Source: Nocardia salmonicida NBRC 13393 (GTDB taxonomy: Bacteria > Actinomycetota > Actinomycetes > Mycobacteriales > Mycobacteriaceae). From it: DNA of 64,000 nucleotides. Every line of letters begins with the position of its first letter. Within the stretch, counting starts at the first letter, position 1. This document shows, piece by piece, positions 1 to 7,692 of this stretch. Location of the stretch: the NCBI RefSeq assembly GCF_001613085.1, contig NZ_BDBR01000008.1:124001-188000 (forward strand), read 5' to 3'. The position numbers and the translations under genes were made by a program. Under the pieces are notes generated by a model, which worked only from the letters and a program-made list of their open reading frames with translations, was not told the origin of the DNA and ran no database searches.

Positions 1-1
1 A

Positions 2-334
2 TACCACGTGCGCGGCTACTGGACCTTCGCCCGCGAACACGCCTCTGTCCTGCGCGCGATAGGGCAGGCGGCCCTGGTCAGCCCGGACTTCGCCCGGATC
101 ATCGCCGGGTTCGGCGCGGAGCAGCGCGCCGACATCGCCGATCACGTGGCGGACTTCCCGGAACGCGGACTACGCCTGCCGGGAACGGTCGACGCCAGCC
201 TGGCCATGATGTTCGCGGCCGTCGACGGGATGTTGCGCATGGTCGAGGACGGTTCGGTGACCCTCGACGACGAGGAGGCGATCGAGTCGATCACCCGCTT
301 CGTCTACCGCGGCCTCACGGGCCGCGAATACTGA
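2..334 (+). CDS. TetR-type regulator, C-terminal part (truncated by window edge)
   Basis: The open frame runs in from the left edge, so the N-terminal DNA-binding domain is missing. The visible 110 or so residues are helical and end in YRGLTGREY. They resemble the ligand-binding C-terminal half of TetR regulators, with a WTFAREH...LRAIGQAALVSPDF stretch and a late MMFAAVDGMLRMVEDG helix. The family call is inference from the fold-like pattern, since the helix-turn-helix cannot be seen. The gene converges on the quinone oxidoreductase, with a hairpin between them. Confidence 0.5.
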   Translation, partial: YHVRGYWTFAREHASVLRAIGQAALVSPDFARIIAGFGAEQRADIADHVADFPERGLRLPGTVDASLAMMFAAVDGMLRMVEDGSVTLDDEEAIESITRFVYRGLTGREY

Positions 335-344
335 CTCGAGTGCG

Positions 345-370
345 GGGCCGGGCACTGGAGTGCCCGGCCC
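345..370. terminator. Bidirectional hairpin terminator
   Basis: Perfect 11-bp stem (GGGCCGGGCAC / GTGCCCGGCCC) with a TGGA loop between two convergent genes ending at 334 (+) and 377 (-). No long T-tract, as is usual in high-GC actinomycetes. Confidence 0.6.
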
Positions 371-376
371 TGGCGG

Positions 377-1339
377 CTAGGGCAGCAGGACGATCGAGCC
401 GGTGGTCTTGCGGTCGGCCAGGTCGCGGTGCGCCTGGGCGGCATCGGCCAACGGATAGGTGGCGCCGATGCGGAGGTTCAGGGTTCCCGCGGCGATCCGG
501 TCGAAGACATCGGTCGCGCGCCAGAGGAATTCGGTGCGATCACGGGTGTAGGCGCCCAGCGACGGGCGGGTGAGCCAGAGGGAACCGGCGGCGTTGAGGC
601 GCTGGGGGTCGAAGGGCGGGACCGCGCCACTGGCCGCGCCGAACAGGGCGAGAGTGCCGCGGACGCGGAGCGAGGCGAGGCTGGCTTCGAACGTGCTGGC
701 GCCGACGCCGTCGTAGACCACGGCGACGCCGATGCCGTCGGTGAGGTCGCGCACGCGGGCGGCGAGGTCGTCGTAGCGCAGGACCTCGGTGGCGCCCGCT
801 TCGCGCGAGAGCTTTTCCTTGGCGTCGGTGGAGACCGTGGTGATGACCCTGGCGCCCTTCGCGACGGCCATCTGGGTGAGCAGCAGGCCGACGCCGCCCG
901 CGCCCGCGTGGACGAGTACCGGGTCGCCGGGTTCGGGGGAGAACACCGATTCGGTCAGGTAGTGGGCAGTCATGCCCTGCAGGAGGGCAGCGGCCGCGAC
1001 GGCGGGTTCGACGTCGTCGGGCACCTTCACCGCGACGGCCTCGTCGACGGTGACCAGGTCCGCGTAGCTGCCGGGCGCCGACGCCCAGGCGACTCGGTCG
1101 CCGACGGCGAACTCGGTGACGTCCGAGCCGATCGCCACCACGATGCCCGTGCCCTCGGAGCCGGGAAGGTAGGGCGTCGCCTGCGGGTACTGGCCGGTGC
1201 GGAAGTAGATGTCGATGTAGTTGATGCCGACGCCCTGGGTCTCGACCAGTAGCTGACCCGGCCCGGGCTGCGGGTCCGGCACCTCGACGTACCGCAGGAC
1301 CTCGGGACCACCGTGCTCGGAAACCTGAATCGCGCGCAT
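377..1339 (-). CDS. NADPH:quinone oxidoreductase (zinc-free MDR family)
   Basis: A 320-residue medium-chain dehydrogenase/reductase that starts MRAIQVSEHGGPEVL. The N-terminal GroES-like domain has the quinone-oxidoreductase signature region (GVGINYIDIYFRTG, then LPGSEGTGIV). The Rossmann domain follows with a HAGAGGVGLLLTQMA dinucleotide-binding loop. The Cys/His zinc ligands of alcohol dehydrogenases are absent, which fits one-electron reduction of quinones with NADPH. Upstream in-frame codons exist, but the start at 1339 matches the family N-terminus. It is divergent from the small gene at 1416. From memory, the M. tuberculosis counterpart is Rv1454c (qor). Confidence 0.85.
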   Translation of the reverse strand: MRAIQVSEHGGPEVLRYVEVPDPQPGPGQLLVETQGVGINYIDIYFRTGQYPQATPYLPGSEGTGIVVAIGSDVTEFAVGDRVAWASAPGSYADLVTVDEAVAVKVPDDVEPAVAAAALLQGMTAHYLTESVFSPEPGDPVLVHAGAGGVGLLLTQMAVAKGARVITTVSTDAKEKLSREAGATEVLRYDDLAARVRDLTDGIGVAVVYDGVGASTFEASLASLRVRGTLALFGAASGAVPPFDPQRLNAAGSLWLTRPSLGAYTRDRTEFLWRATDVFDRIAAGTLNLRIGATYPLADAAQAHRDLADRKTTGSIVLLP

Positions 1340-1402
1340 GAGTCCCCTTTCTACACCCAGTGTTCCGGACCACTCGGGGCTGGACTGGAAACTACCTGCC
1401 GG

Positions 1403-1408
1403 TAAACT
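1403..1408 (+). promoter_or_regulatory. -10 element TAAACT for leaderless start at 1416
   Basis: TANNNT hexamer ending 7 nt before the ATG at 1416, with no Shine-Dalgarno between. This geometry predicts a transcript beginning at the start codon. No clear -35. Confidence 0.4.
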
Positions 1409-1415
1409 CACCGCC

Positions 1416-1781
1416 ATGAGTACAACCGCCGCCCCCGAGGCCGTGAAGGTGCCGGCCGAGGTCGAGAAGTCCATCGTGAAGTTCCTCGCCCAGCACGGTG
1501 GTTCGGGAACGGCCGTGCTGCAGTACCTCGGAAAGCAGGGTGTGCGGATCACCCTGGTCGGCGCCGACGGCATCCTCGGCGACCGGGTGGTCGGCGATAT
1601 GGCGATCGCGAAGGCGCTCGTCGAGCGGGTCGACGGCCTCGCCGAGACCGACGAGTGGAGCCGTGAGCTCGGCTCGATCGTCACTCCCGCCCCGACGCAC
1701 TGGGCCAAGATGGCCGGCTGGGTCGCCCATCAGACCAAGTTCCCGAAGGCGCGTAACTGGAAGTTGCTCGCCGGCGCCTGA
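1416..1781 (+). CDS. Conserved actinobacterial hypothetical protein (Rv1455-like by position)
   Basis: 121 residues, no signal peptide or membrane segment. The N-terminal part (VEKSIVKFLAQHGGSGTAVLQYLGKQGVR) could be a small helical, winged-helix-like unit. The middle (LVGADGILGDRVVGD) is strand/loop, and the C-terminus is basic and aromatic (WAKMAGWVAHQTKFPKARNWKLL). I do not recognise a function. An earlier in-frame ATG lies at 1338 inside the divergent qor start, but the start at 1416 has a -10 element correctly placed for leaderless expression and begins the conserved-looking part. It sits between qor and ctaA as in M. tuberculosis. Confidence 0.75.
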   Translation: MSTTAAPEAVKVPAEVEKSIVKFLAQHGGSGTAVLQYLGKQGVRITLVGADGILGDRVVGDMAIAKALVERVDGLAETDEWSRELGSIVTPAPTHWAKMAGWVAHQTKFPKARNWKLLAGA

Positions 1782-1795
1782 CGGCCACTGACGAG

Positions 1796-1832
1796 AAAAG
1801 CCCGCGAATCGCATTGCGACGCGGGCTTTTTC
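1796..1832. terminator. Rho-independent, bidirectional terminator
   Basis: An 11-bp stem AAAAGCCCGCG / CGCGGGCTTTT, with an inner TCGC/GCGA stem, flanked by A and T runs. It lies between convergent genes ending at 1781 (+) and 1854 (-). The A/T flanks let it work in both directions. Confidence 0.85.
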
Positions 1833-1853
1833 GTGGTTCGAGGTGGTCGGATG

Positions 1854-2825
1854 TCAGCGCGGGGAAGTCTGCGACAAGGCAGGCGCTTCGATCTTCTCGC
1901 GCGTACGCAGCGACGCCCACAGTGCGGCGGTCGCCGCGGTGCAGGCCGCAGCTCCACCGACGTGGATGGCGACGAGCGCGGCGGGCACATCGGTGAAGTA
2001 CTGGACGATGCCGACGAGCGCCTGCGCCAGCACCAGCCCGAGCAGCACGAACAACCGCTTGCGGATGGCCGCCGACATCCCGACGGCGTACAGGCCGAAG
2101 GCGAGCCCGATCAGCAGCGCGAGGTAGCCGATCAGCAGCTGCGAGTGCAGGTGCACCAGCGTGACGATCTCGACTTCGAGTCGCTCGACCTGTCGGTCGA
2201 TGCTCTTGTCGCCGGCATGCGGTCCGGCCGCGGTGACCAGCGTGCCCGCGATGAGCACACCCGCGAGCGCCACGCCGGACAGCGCGGTGAGCCAACGCAG
2301 GGGAGCGGGTACCTGGACGGTCTCGATGCCGTCGTCGGGTTCGCTGATCTTGGCGTACAGCACCACCGCGAGCCACACCATCGCCATCGAGGCGAGCAGG
2401 TGCACCGCCACCGTCCACCAGAGCAGGCCGGTGCGCACGGTGATTCCGCCGATCACGGCCTGCACGACGGTGCCGCCGGGCATCAACCAGGCGTAGACCA
2501 GAACTTCCTTGCGCCTGCGCGCCCGGACGACGGCCAGCACGATCAACGCGGCGCACAGCGTCACCGCGAAGGTGAGCAGCCGGTTGCCGAACTCCACGGT
2601 CTGGTGCAGGACCGGCACTTCCGACACCCCGATGGGGGTGAAGCTGCCGGGGAAGCACTGCGGCCAGGTCGGGCAGCCGAGGCCGGAGGCGGTGACGCGC
2701 ACGATGGCGCCGGTCACCGAGATGCCCGCCTGGCTCAGGATCACCGCGACGGCGATGAGCCGCTGCACCCGCAGCGAGGGGAGCGGTAGCCGGTCGACGA
2801 GGCCAACGAAGGCGCGATACAGCAC
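1854..2825 (-). CDS. ctaA: Heme A synthase (COX15/CtaA)
   Basis: 323-residue polytopic membrane protein with about eight transmembrane segments. It oxidises heme O to heme A for the aa3-type cytochrome c oxidase. The first helical bundle carries the typical ASGLGCPTWPQC loop (Cys51 and Cys57, a disulfide pair facing the outside) followed by a heme-ligand His in VLHQTVEFGNR (about His74). A second His motif occurs in the C-terminal half (VHLHSQLLIG, VAIHVGGA). The start is GTG at 2825, 7 nt after a TACCAT -10. In M. tuberculosis the same slot is Rv1456c. The gene precedes the ABC transporter genes but is transcribed from its own likely promoter. Confidence 0.9.
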   Translation of the reverse strand: MLYRAFVGLVDRLPLPSLRVQRLIAVAVILSQAGISVTGAIVRVTASGLGCPTWPQCFPGSFTPIGVSEVPVLHQTVEFGNRLLTFAVTLCAALIVLAVVRARRRKEVLVYAWLMPGGTVVQAVIGGITVRTGLLWWTVAVHLLASMAMVWLAVVLYAKISEPDDGIETVQVPAPLRWLTALSGVALAGVLIAGTLVTAAGPHAGDKSIDRQVERLEVEIVTLVHLHSQLLIGYLALLIGLAFGLYAVGMSAAIRKRLFVLLGLVLAQALVGIVQYFTDVPAALVAIHVGGAAACTAATAALWASLRTREKIEAPALSQTSPR

Positions 2826-2832
2826 GTCAGGA

Positions 2833-2838
2833 ATGGTA
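2833..2838 (-). promoter_or_regulatory. -10 element TACCAT for leaderless ctaA
   Basis: On the minus strand TACCAT ends 7 nt before the GTG start at 2825, with no ribosome-binding site between. Confidence 0.4.
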
Positions 2839-2893
2839 CCGGCCGGGAATTCGGCGCTGATACCAGGGCTACTACAGTGCGTCGTTGGTCACG

Positions 2894-3676
2894 TCAGTGG
2901 AACCGGAAGAGCCGGGTCGCGAGCCACCCGCACACCACGCCCCACACCGCGAGCACCGCCACCCCGAACCAGTCGATCGACCCCGTCAAGGCCGTGTCCA
3001 GCGCGAAAGCCAGCGCACCGGACGGGATGAGCCGCGCGATCACGGTCAGCGCGGTGGGCAGGGTGTCGCCCACGAGGACCAGGCTGGCGATGCCGAGCAT
3101 GATGAACCACAGGATATTGGCCAGCGCGAGCACGACCTCGGCCTTGAGCGTCCCGCCGAGCAGCAGCCCCATCGCCGCGAAGGTGGCCGTGCCGAGGGCG
3201 ATCACCAGCGCGCCGAGGGCGAGTCCGCCGATGCCGGGCCGCCATCCCAGCGCCACGCCGATCGCGCCGAGCAGGATCGCCTGCAGCACCACCACGATCA
3301 GCACGGCCGCGCACTTGCCCGCGATCACGCCCCAGCGGGGCAGTGGTGTCGCGCCGAGCCGTTTGAGGGCGCCGTAGCGGCGGTCGAAGCCGACGGCGAT
3401 GGCCTGGCCGGTGAACGCGGTCGACATCACCGCGGTCATCATCACCATCGGCACGATCCGGTCGACCCGGTGCTCGCCGAGGTCGCCGAACGGCAACAGG
3501 GTGAGCCCGATGAGCAGGGTGATCGGGATGAACATGGTGAGCAGCAGCTGTTCGCCGTTGCGCAACAACAGTTTCAGCTCGAGCCCGGTCTGTGCGGTGA
3601 GCATCGCCGCCCGCGTGGCGGGACGCGGGTCGGGCGTGAAGGTGCCGGGCCGGAAACGGCTGGTGGTCTCGCTCAT
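2894..3676 (-). CDS. ABC-2 type multidrug exporter, permease subunit
   Basis: 260 residues with a short cytoplasmic N-terminus and about six transmembrane segments, in the ABC-2 membrane family (daunorubicin-type DrrB). The segment QTGLELKLLLRNGEQLLLTMFIP before helix 1 and FDRRYGALKRLGATPL between helices 2 and 3 are typical of these exporters. The ATG at 3676 overlaps the stop of the ATP-binding subunit by 4 nt (ATGA), so the two are translationally coupled. It corresponds in position to Rv1457c. The substrate is unknown; the link with mptB suggests an envelope component, but that is only context. Confidence 0.85.
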   Translation of the reverse strand: MSETTSRFRPGTFTPDPRPATRAAMLTAQTGLELKLLLRNGEQLLLTMFIPITLLIGLTLLPFGDLGEHRVDRIVPMVMMTAVMSTAFTGQAIAVGFDRRYGALKRLGATPLPRWGVIAGKCAAVLIVVVLQAILLGAIGVALGWRPGIGGLALGALVIALGTATFAAMGLLLGGTLKAEVVLALANILWFIMLGIASLVLVGDTLPTALTVIARLIPSGALAFALDTALTGSIDWFGVAVLAVWGVVCGWLATRLFRFH

Positions 3677-4605
3677 CCGCGCAGGTCCCGTCCGGTCAGT
3701 TCGAGGAAGACGTCTTCGAGGCGACGCTGGTCGATGCGGATGTCGGTGGCCAGCACGTCCATCCTGGCGCACCACGCGGTGACCGTGGCCAGCACCTGCG
3801 GGTTGATCTCGCCCTCGACGAGATAGGTGCCCGGCGTCGTCTCTCGCGGCGAAAAGCCTTCGGGGAGCGCCGATGTCAGCAGGTTCAGGTCGAGTTTCGG
3901 TGGGGCGCAGAATCTCAGCTGGCCTGCCGCGCCATGAGCGGTGACCTCGGCGGGAGTGCCCTGGGCGACGATCTGCCCGTGATCGATGATGACGAGCTGA
4001 TCGGCGAGTTGTTCGGCCTCGTCCATCATGTGCGTGGTGAGCACGACGCTCACGCCGTCGCGGCGCAGGGCGTCGATCAGTTCCCAGACGATCAGCCTGG
4101 CCTGGGCGTCCAGACCGGCGGTGGGTTCGTCGAGGAAGACGATCTCGGGCCTGCCGACCAGCGCGCAGGCGAGTGCGAGCCGCTGTTGCTGACCACCGGA
4201 CAGACGTCGATAGGGGGTGCGGCGATTGTCCTGCAGTCCCAGTGTCGACAGCAGCCAATCGGGATCGAGGGGATCGGCCGAGTAGGCCGCGACCAGATCG
4301 AGCATCTCGCCGGCGCGGGCGCCGGGATAGGCGCCGCCGCCCTGGAGCATCACGCCGATGCGCGGACGCAACTGTTCGGAGTCGGCGATCGGGTCGAGGC
4401 CGAGGACGCGCACGGTGCCCGCGTCCGGGCGCACGAAGCCTTCGCACATCTCGACGGTGGTGGTCTTGCCCGCGCCGTTGGGGCCGAGCAGAGCGAACAC
4501 CTGGGCGGGCTCCACGTCGAACCGGAGACCGTCTACTGCGGTGGTCTCGCCATAGCGCTTGACCACACCGTCGACGCTAACGGCGGGTCCAGGGCGACTT
4601 GTCAC
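3673..4605 (-). CDS. ABC-2 type multidrug exporter, ATP-binding subunit
   Basis: 310 residues. Walker A (GPNGAGKTT), ABC signature (LSGGQQQRLALA) and Walker B (IVFLDEPTAGLD) are intact, followed by the H-loop (LTTHMMDEAEQLAD). The C-terminal extension of about 80 residues is typical of the DrrA/CcmA drug-export subfamily. It lies 73 bp downstream of mptB on the same strand and overlaps the permease gene, so mptB-ATPase-permease is probably one operon, as for Rv1459c-Rv1458c-Rv1457c. Confidence 0.88.
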   Translation of the reverse strand: MTSRPGPAVSVDGVVKRYGETTAVDGLRFDVEPAQVFALLGPNGAGKTTTVEMCEGFVRPDAGTVRVLGLDPIADSEQLRPRIGVMLQGGGAYPGARAGEMLDLVAAYSADPLDPDWLLSTLGLQDNRRTPYRRLSGGQQQRLALACALVGRPEIVFLDEPTAGLDAQARLIVWELIDALRRDGVSVVLTTHMMDEAEQLADQLVIIDHGQIVAQGTPAEVTAHGAAGQLRFCAPPKLDLNLLTSALPEGFSPRETTPGTYLVEGEINPQVLATVTAWCARMDVLATDIRIDQRRLEDVFLELTGRDLRG

Positions 4606-4678
4606 GACTGCGCCTCGCTGACGCTCGGCTCCGTCGCGCCAAAAGGTGCTGTGCCCTTGGTTCGCTCGCTGCGCTCCC

Positions 4679-6397
4679 TCACGTTGTCACACGGTAAGCC
4701 GTGCCCTCCTGTGACGGAGCCGACACCCCCGCCTGCGCCCGCCACGGCAGCGTGTGCCGGGTGAGCGCGAAGAACAGCGCGAAGCACACCACGGCGGCGA
4801 GCGCGGCGCCGATGATCTGGAAGACCTGGAATTCCGCGCCACGCGGCATCACCAACATCGAGACCACCGCCGAGAACGCGACAGCGGGCACGCGGAACAC
4901 CGGCTGGGTGGCCCACGCGGCCAGCGGCACGATGGCCCAGAGCAGGTACCAGGGCTGGACCACCGGGAACAGCAGCACGATCGCCGCGAGCGAGACGCCC
5001 ATCGCACCGACCGGATGCAGCCTGCCCATGCTGGTGGCGACGAGCATGCGGACGGTCACGAAGACCGCGACCAAGCCCGCGATCGGGCGGGTGATCGAGA
5101 GCAGCGCGGTGGTGTGATCGCCGAGGCCGAGCAGTACGCCGCCGAATCCGGTGACGATCCCGATGATGGTCGGCAGCGACATCCAACTCCGGACGGCGTT
5201 GGCGACGCTGAGGGTGTGGACCCAGCCGAAGCCGAGACCACTGGCGAATCCGATGAAAAGCGTTGTCGCCACGGCGATGACGCCCAGCAGCGCGGCGGCC
5301 TTCACGATGGCGACCAACGAGCCGCCCCAGCGTCTGGCCAGTGCCATGCCGACGAACCCGAGCGCGATGATGGAGGTGAGTTTGATCGATGACGACAGCG
5401 TGATCACCACCGCGCCACCGATCAGCAGCCCGTAGGCGCGGGCATCGAACGGAGGCAGATTCGTGGCCGTCAGCCGGTCGGGTCTGCCGCCCTCGCCGTA
5501 CACCGCGCGGAGCATGAGCTCCACACCCGCCAGCATCAGACCGAGCATGAGCGCGTCGTTGTGCACGCCGCCGACCAGGTGGAACAGCACCAGCGGATTG
5601 GCCGCGCCGAGCCACAGCGCACTCACCGGCGCGACCCCACAGCGCACCGACAACCGCGGCAGCGCCCACACGATCAGCGCCACACCGGCCAGCGCCAGCA
5701 GCCGGTGCACCCACACCCCGGCGATGATGTTGTCCCCGGTCAGCTCCGCGATACCGCGCCCGATCCACAGGAACAGCGGACCGTACGGCGCGGGTGTATC
5801 ACGCCAGATCGTCGGCACGTTGTTGGTCAGTACATTGTCGATCCCGAGCCCGGCGACCGGACCCTCGGAATAGGGGTCGATGCCGCGCGCGGCGATCTCG
5901 CTCTGTGCCAGATAGGAATAGACGTCGTTGCTGAACATGGGCGGCGCCACGGACAGCGGAATGATCCACAGCAGCAGCGTGCGATCCAGCTGCGAGCGGC
6001 TCAGGCGGTGCAGTGGCGAACCGGCGAGCCCGCCGATGGCGAAGCGCCCCAGCAGCAGCCACGCTCCGATCACCAGCGCGGTGCCGAACATGCACATCGC
6101 CAGTGAACCGGTGTGCGCCCGCGCGAAGATGCCGAGCACGCGAACGCCCGAAACGGGATTCTGGTGCACCGGTTGGGCGCCGATGCCGAGCGCCGCGATC
6201 GCCATGAGCACCGCACCGGTCGCGCCCATCAGCCGGATCCGGTCCAGTTGCGCGCGTTCGCGCTTGTCGAGCCCGGGGACCTCGGTCTCATCGCGATGCA
6301 GCACCGCGACGGTGTGATCGGGCGCCGACACGTCGAGCCCGAGAGCTCTACGCCCGAAGGCCAGTGTCTTGCGCGCCGCGCCCTCCAGTACTGCCAC
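4679..6397 (-). CDS. mptB: Polyprenol-phosphate-mannose-dependent alpha-(1->6)-mannopyranosyltransferase
   Basis: 572-residue integral membrane glycosyltransferase of the GT-C fold with about 13 hydrophobic segments. It is expected to start or extend the alpha-1,6 mannan backbone of lipomannan on the outer face of the membrane, using decaprenyl-phosphate-mannose. The first outer loop contains the acidic motif SNDVYSYLAQSEIAARGIDPY, whose Asp/Glu are candidate catalytic residues of GT-C enzymes. The GTG at 6397 has a TAGGCT -10 eight nt upstream. Position between the ABC genes and the suf operon matches Rv1459c. In this genome a foreign-looking cassette has entered between it and sufR. Confidence 0.88.
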   Translation of the reverse strand: MAVLEGAARKTLAFGRRALGLDVSAPDHTVAVLHRDETEVPGLDKRERAQLDRIRLMGATGAVLMAIAALGIGAQPVHQNPVSGVRVLGIFARAHTGSLAMCMFGTALVIGAWLLLGRFAIGGLAGSPLHRLSRSQLDRTLLLWIIPLSVAPPMFSNDVYSYLAQSEIAARGIDPYSEGPVAGLGIDNVLTNNVPTIWRDTPAPYGPLFLWIGRGIAELTGDNIIAGVWVHRLLALAGVALIVWALPRLSVRCGVAPVSALWLGAANPLVLFHLVGGVHNDALMLGLMLAGVELMLRAVYGEGGRPDRLTATNLPPFDARAYGLLIGGAVVITLSSSIKLTSIIALGFVGMALARRWGGSLVAIVKAAALLGVIAVATTLFIGFASGLGFGWVHTLSVANAVRSWMSLPTIIGIVTGFGGVLLGLGDHTTALLSITRPIAGLVAVFVTVRMLVATSMGRLHPVGAMGVSLAAIVLLFPVVQPWYLLWAIVPLAAWATQPVFRVPAVAFSAVVSMLVMPRGAEFQVFQIIGAALAAVVCFALFFALTRHTLPWRAQAGVSAPSQEGTAYRVTT

Positions 6398-6405
6398 GAA
6401 GTCAG

Positions 6406-6411
6406 AGCCTA
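6406..6411 (-). promoter_or_regulatory. -10 element TAGGCT for leaderless mptB
   Basis: Minus-strand TAGGCT ends 8 nt before the GTG start at 6397, and no Shine-Dalgarno is present. Confidence 0.45.
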
Positions 6412-6567
6412 GTGTGCGCGGACACGATTACCCTCGGGCGGTCGAACGGGACCGTTGCGGCCGCCACCGAGTCGACGCGGCAGCGACCGGGGCATCCGCG
6501 AACCGGACCGGACGTTCTCCGCCTCGTGGACCACAGTTTCATCGAGCAGTCCCCACCGATCCGCCCA

Positions 6568-7098
6568 TCACCAGATATCGATCCACAGGGGCCGCTTCGG
6601 AACGTCGATCAAGGCCGACTTCTTATGAACGACGAGGGGAACCGGGGCCCCTATGCTCAGCCGTTCACTCATTGCTCGTGCCTTGGATACGCGGAACTGG
6701 TGGTACAGGAACTGCTTCTGTACCTGGACCTCCGCGCCGGAATCCGGGTGCGGGAACTGAGCTTCGATCTGGAGCCGCCACGAATCGAAGTTGAACAGCC
6801 TTCTACCGCGTTCACATTCCAGATCCGACTCGACCACGACTGCGGACACCTCGCTGCCGACCCGCCGGAGATAAGCCCGCCGCACCCGCCAAACACCGGC
6901 CAGGACGCCCATCCATCCCCAGACGCCCAGTATCAGGCTCGCTGGAAAGAACAGCGCCATGGCGACGTCGGAACCGGTCCATCGGGCCAGTGCGATACCG
7001 AGATTCAGTGCGCCTCCGAGGAAGGTCACCGAACCCACCACCACACCCGATATCCACACCAGCGTCATCGGGTTGACCAGTCTCCCCGACCGCGCCAT
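6568..7098 (-). CDS. Two-helix membrane protein of the ESX-like cassette, unknown function
   Basis: 176 residues. Two transmembrane helices lie near residues 10-35 and 43-65 (MTLVWISGVVVGSVTFLGG, then VAMALFFPASLILGVWGWMG). A soluble C-terminal domain of about 110 residues follows, rich in beta-strand and reminiscent of DUF3592-type membrane proteins. The start at 7098 is chosen because GAGGAG lies 8 nt upstream; an in-frame ATG 60 nt earlier has none. It is the last gene of the low-GC cassette and is 81 bp downstream of the proline-rich gene. I cannot assign a function; a role in anchoring or exporting the cassette products is speculation. Confidence 0.7.
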   Translation of the reverse strand: MARSGRLVNPMTLVWISGVVVGSVTFLGGALNLGIALARWTGSDVAMALFFPASLILGVWGWMGVLAGVWRVRRAYLRRVGSEVSAVVVESDLECERGRRLFNFDSWRLQIEAQFPHPDSGAEVQVQKQFLYHQFRVSKARAMSERLSIGAPVPLVVHKKSALIDVPKRPLWIDIW

Positions 7099-7179
7099 AT
7101 GAACTCCTCGAGCAAGCGGAAAATTTGAAGAGCCAACGGTAGCGGCGCCTCGGAACACGAATTCATGGCATGGTGCGTT

Positions 7180-7692
7180 TCAGCGCCAACGCCGATCGTC
7201 GGGGTAATCCTCGAATTCATCCGACCAGTCGCTGGGTCCGACCACGGTCTCCCCTGGTCGGAATCGGCCGGTGGGCGGCGGGGTGGGCGGCCACGCAGGC
7301 GGCGGCGGCGGTGGCGGTGGCGGTGGCGGCGCTTGCGGGGGTTCCGGTGTCCATTTCCAGGTGAACTCCTGCGGCAAGCTTTTCATCTCGGCGACCTCCG
7401 GTGGAACCGGACGCGCGAGTGTTTCGATGTCACACCATCGGCATTCGCCGGCGGCGACTCTGTCGGCGTAGGCCTTCAGTGCCGGTGACGCTGTGTCCAT
7501 CCCGGCGACCATCGAGATGAACTCCTCGGTCACCTCGGTGGCACTGTCGAAGAGTTCTTCGACATCTATGCTGGTCAGGCGGATAGTGGCCGTGCGTAGA
7601 TCGTCTGCCGCGTCCATGACCTTCCGCGCGAAAGCCTCCACCTCGGCGTCGAGGTTCGGCTCCCGCATGCTGCCCCACTGCGGCCGGGTCAT
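7180..7692 (-). CDS. Small acidic protein with polyproline tail, partner of the ESX-like protein
   Basis: 170 residues. The first 70 are helical with the spacing of a small WXG-like helical hairpin (EVEAFARKVMDAADDLRTATIRL, then VTEEFISMVAGMDTASPALKAYADRV). A CRWC pair follows, then a run of eleven prolines and an acidic, arginine-ending tail. The ATG at 7692 overlaps the stop of the upstream gene by 4 nt (ATGA), so the two products are probably made in fixed ratio. No known domain is recognised. Proline-rich tails are common in mycobacterial and nocardial proteins linked to type VII secretion, but that link here is inference. Confidence 0.7.
   Translation of the reverse strand: MTRPQWGSMREPNLDAEVEAFARKVMDAADDLRTATIRLTSIDVEELFDSATEVTEEFISMVAGMDTASPALKAYADRVAAGECRWCDIETLARPVPPEVAEMKSLPQEFTWKWTPEPPQAPPPPPPPPPPPAWPPTPPPTGRFRPGETVVGPSDWSDEFEDYPDDRRWR

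Noticed and set aside
4606..4678. Imperfect GCTCGCTGCG-type motif between mptB and the ABC ATPase gene, looked at as a REP element
   Set aside because: It is short, not clearly repeated elsewhere in the window, and can be explained by GC-rich operon spacer.
7271..7340. GGC-rich simple repeat on the plus strand
   Set aside because: It is the reverse of the polyproline codons of the 7180-7692 gene, not an independent repeat element.
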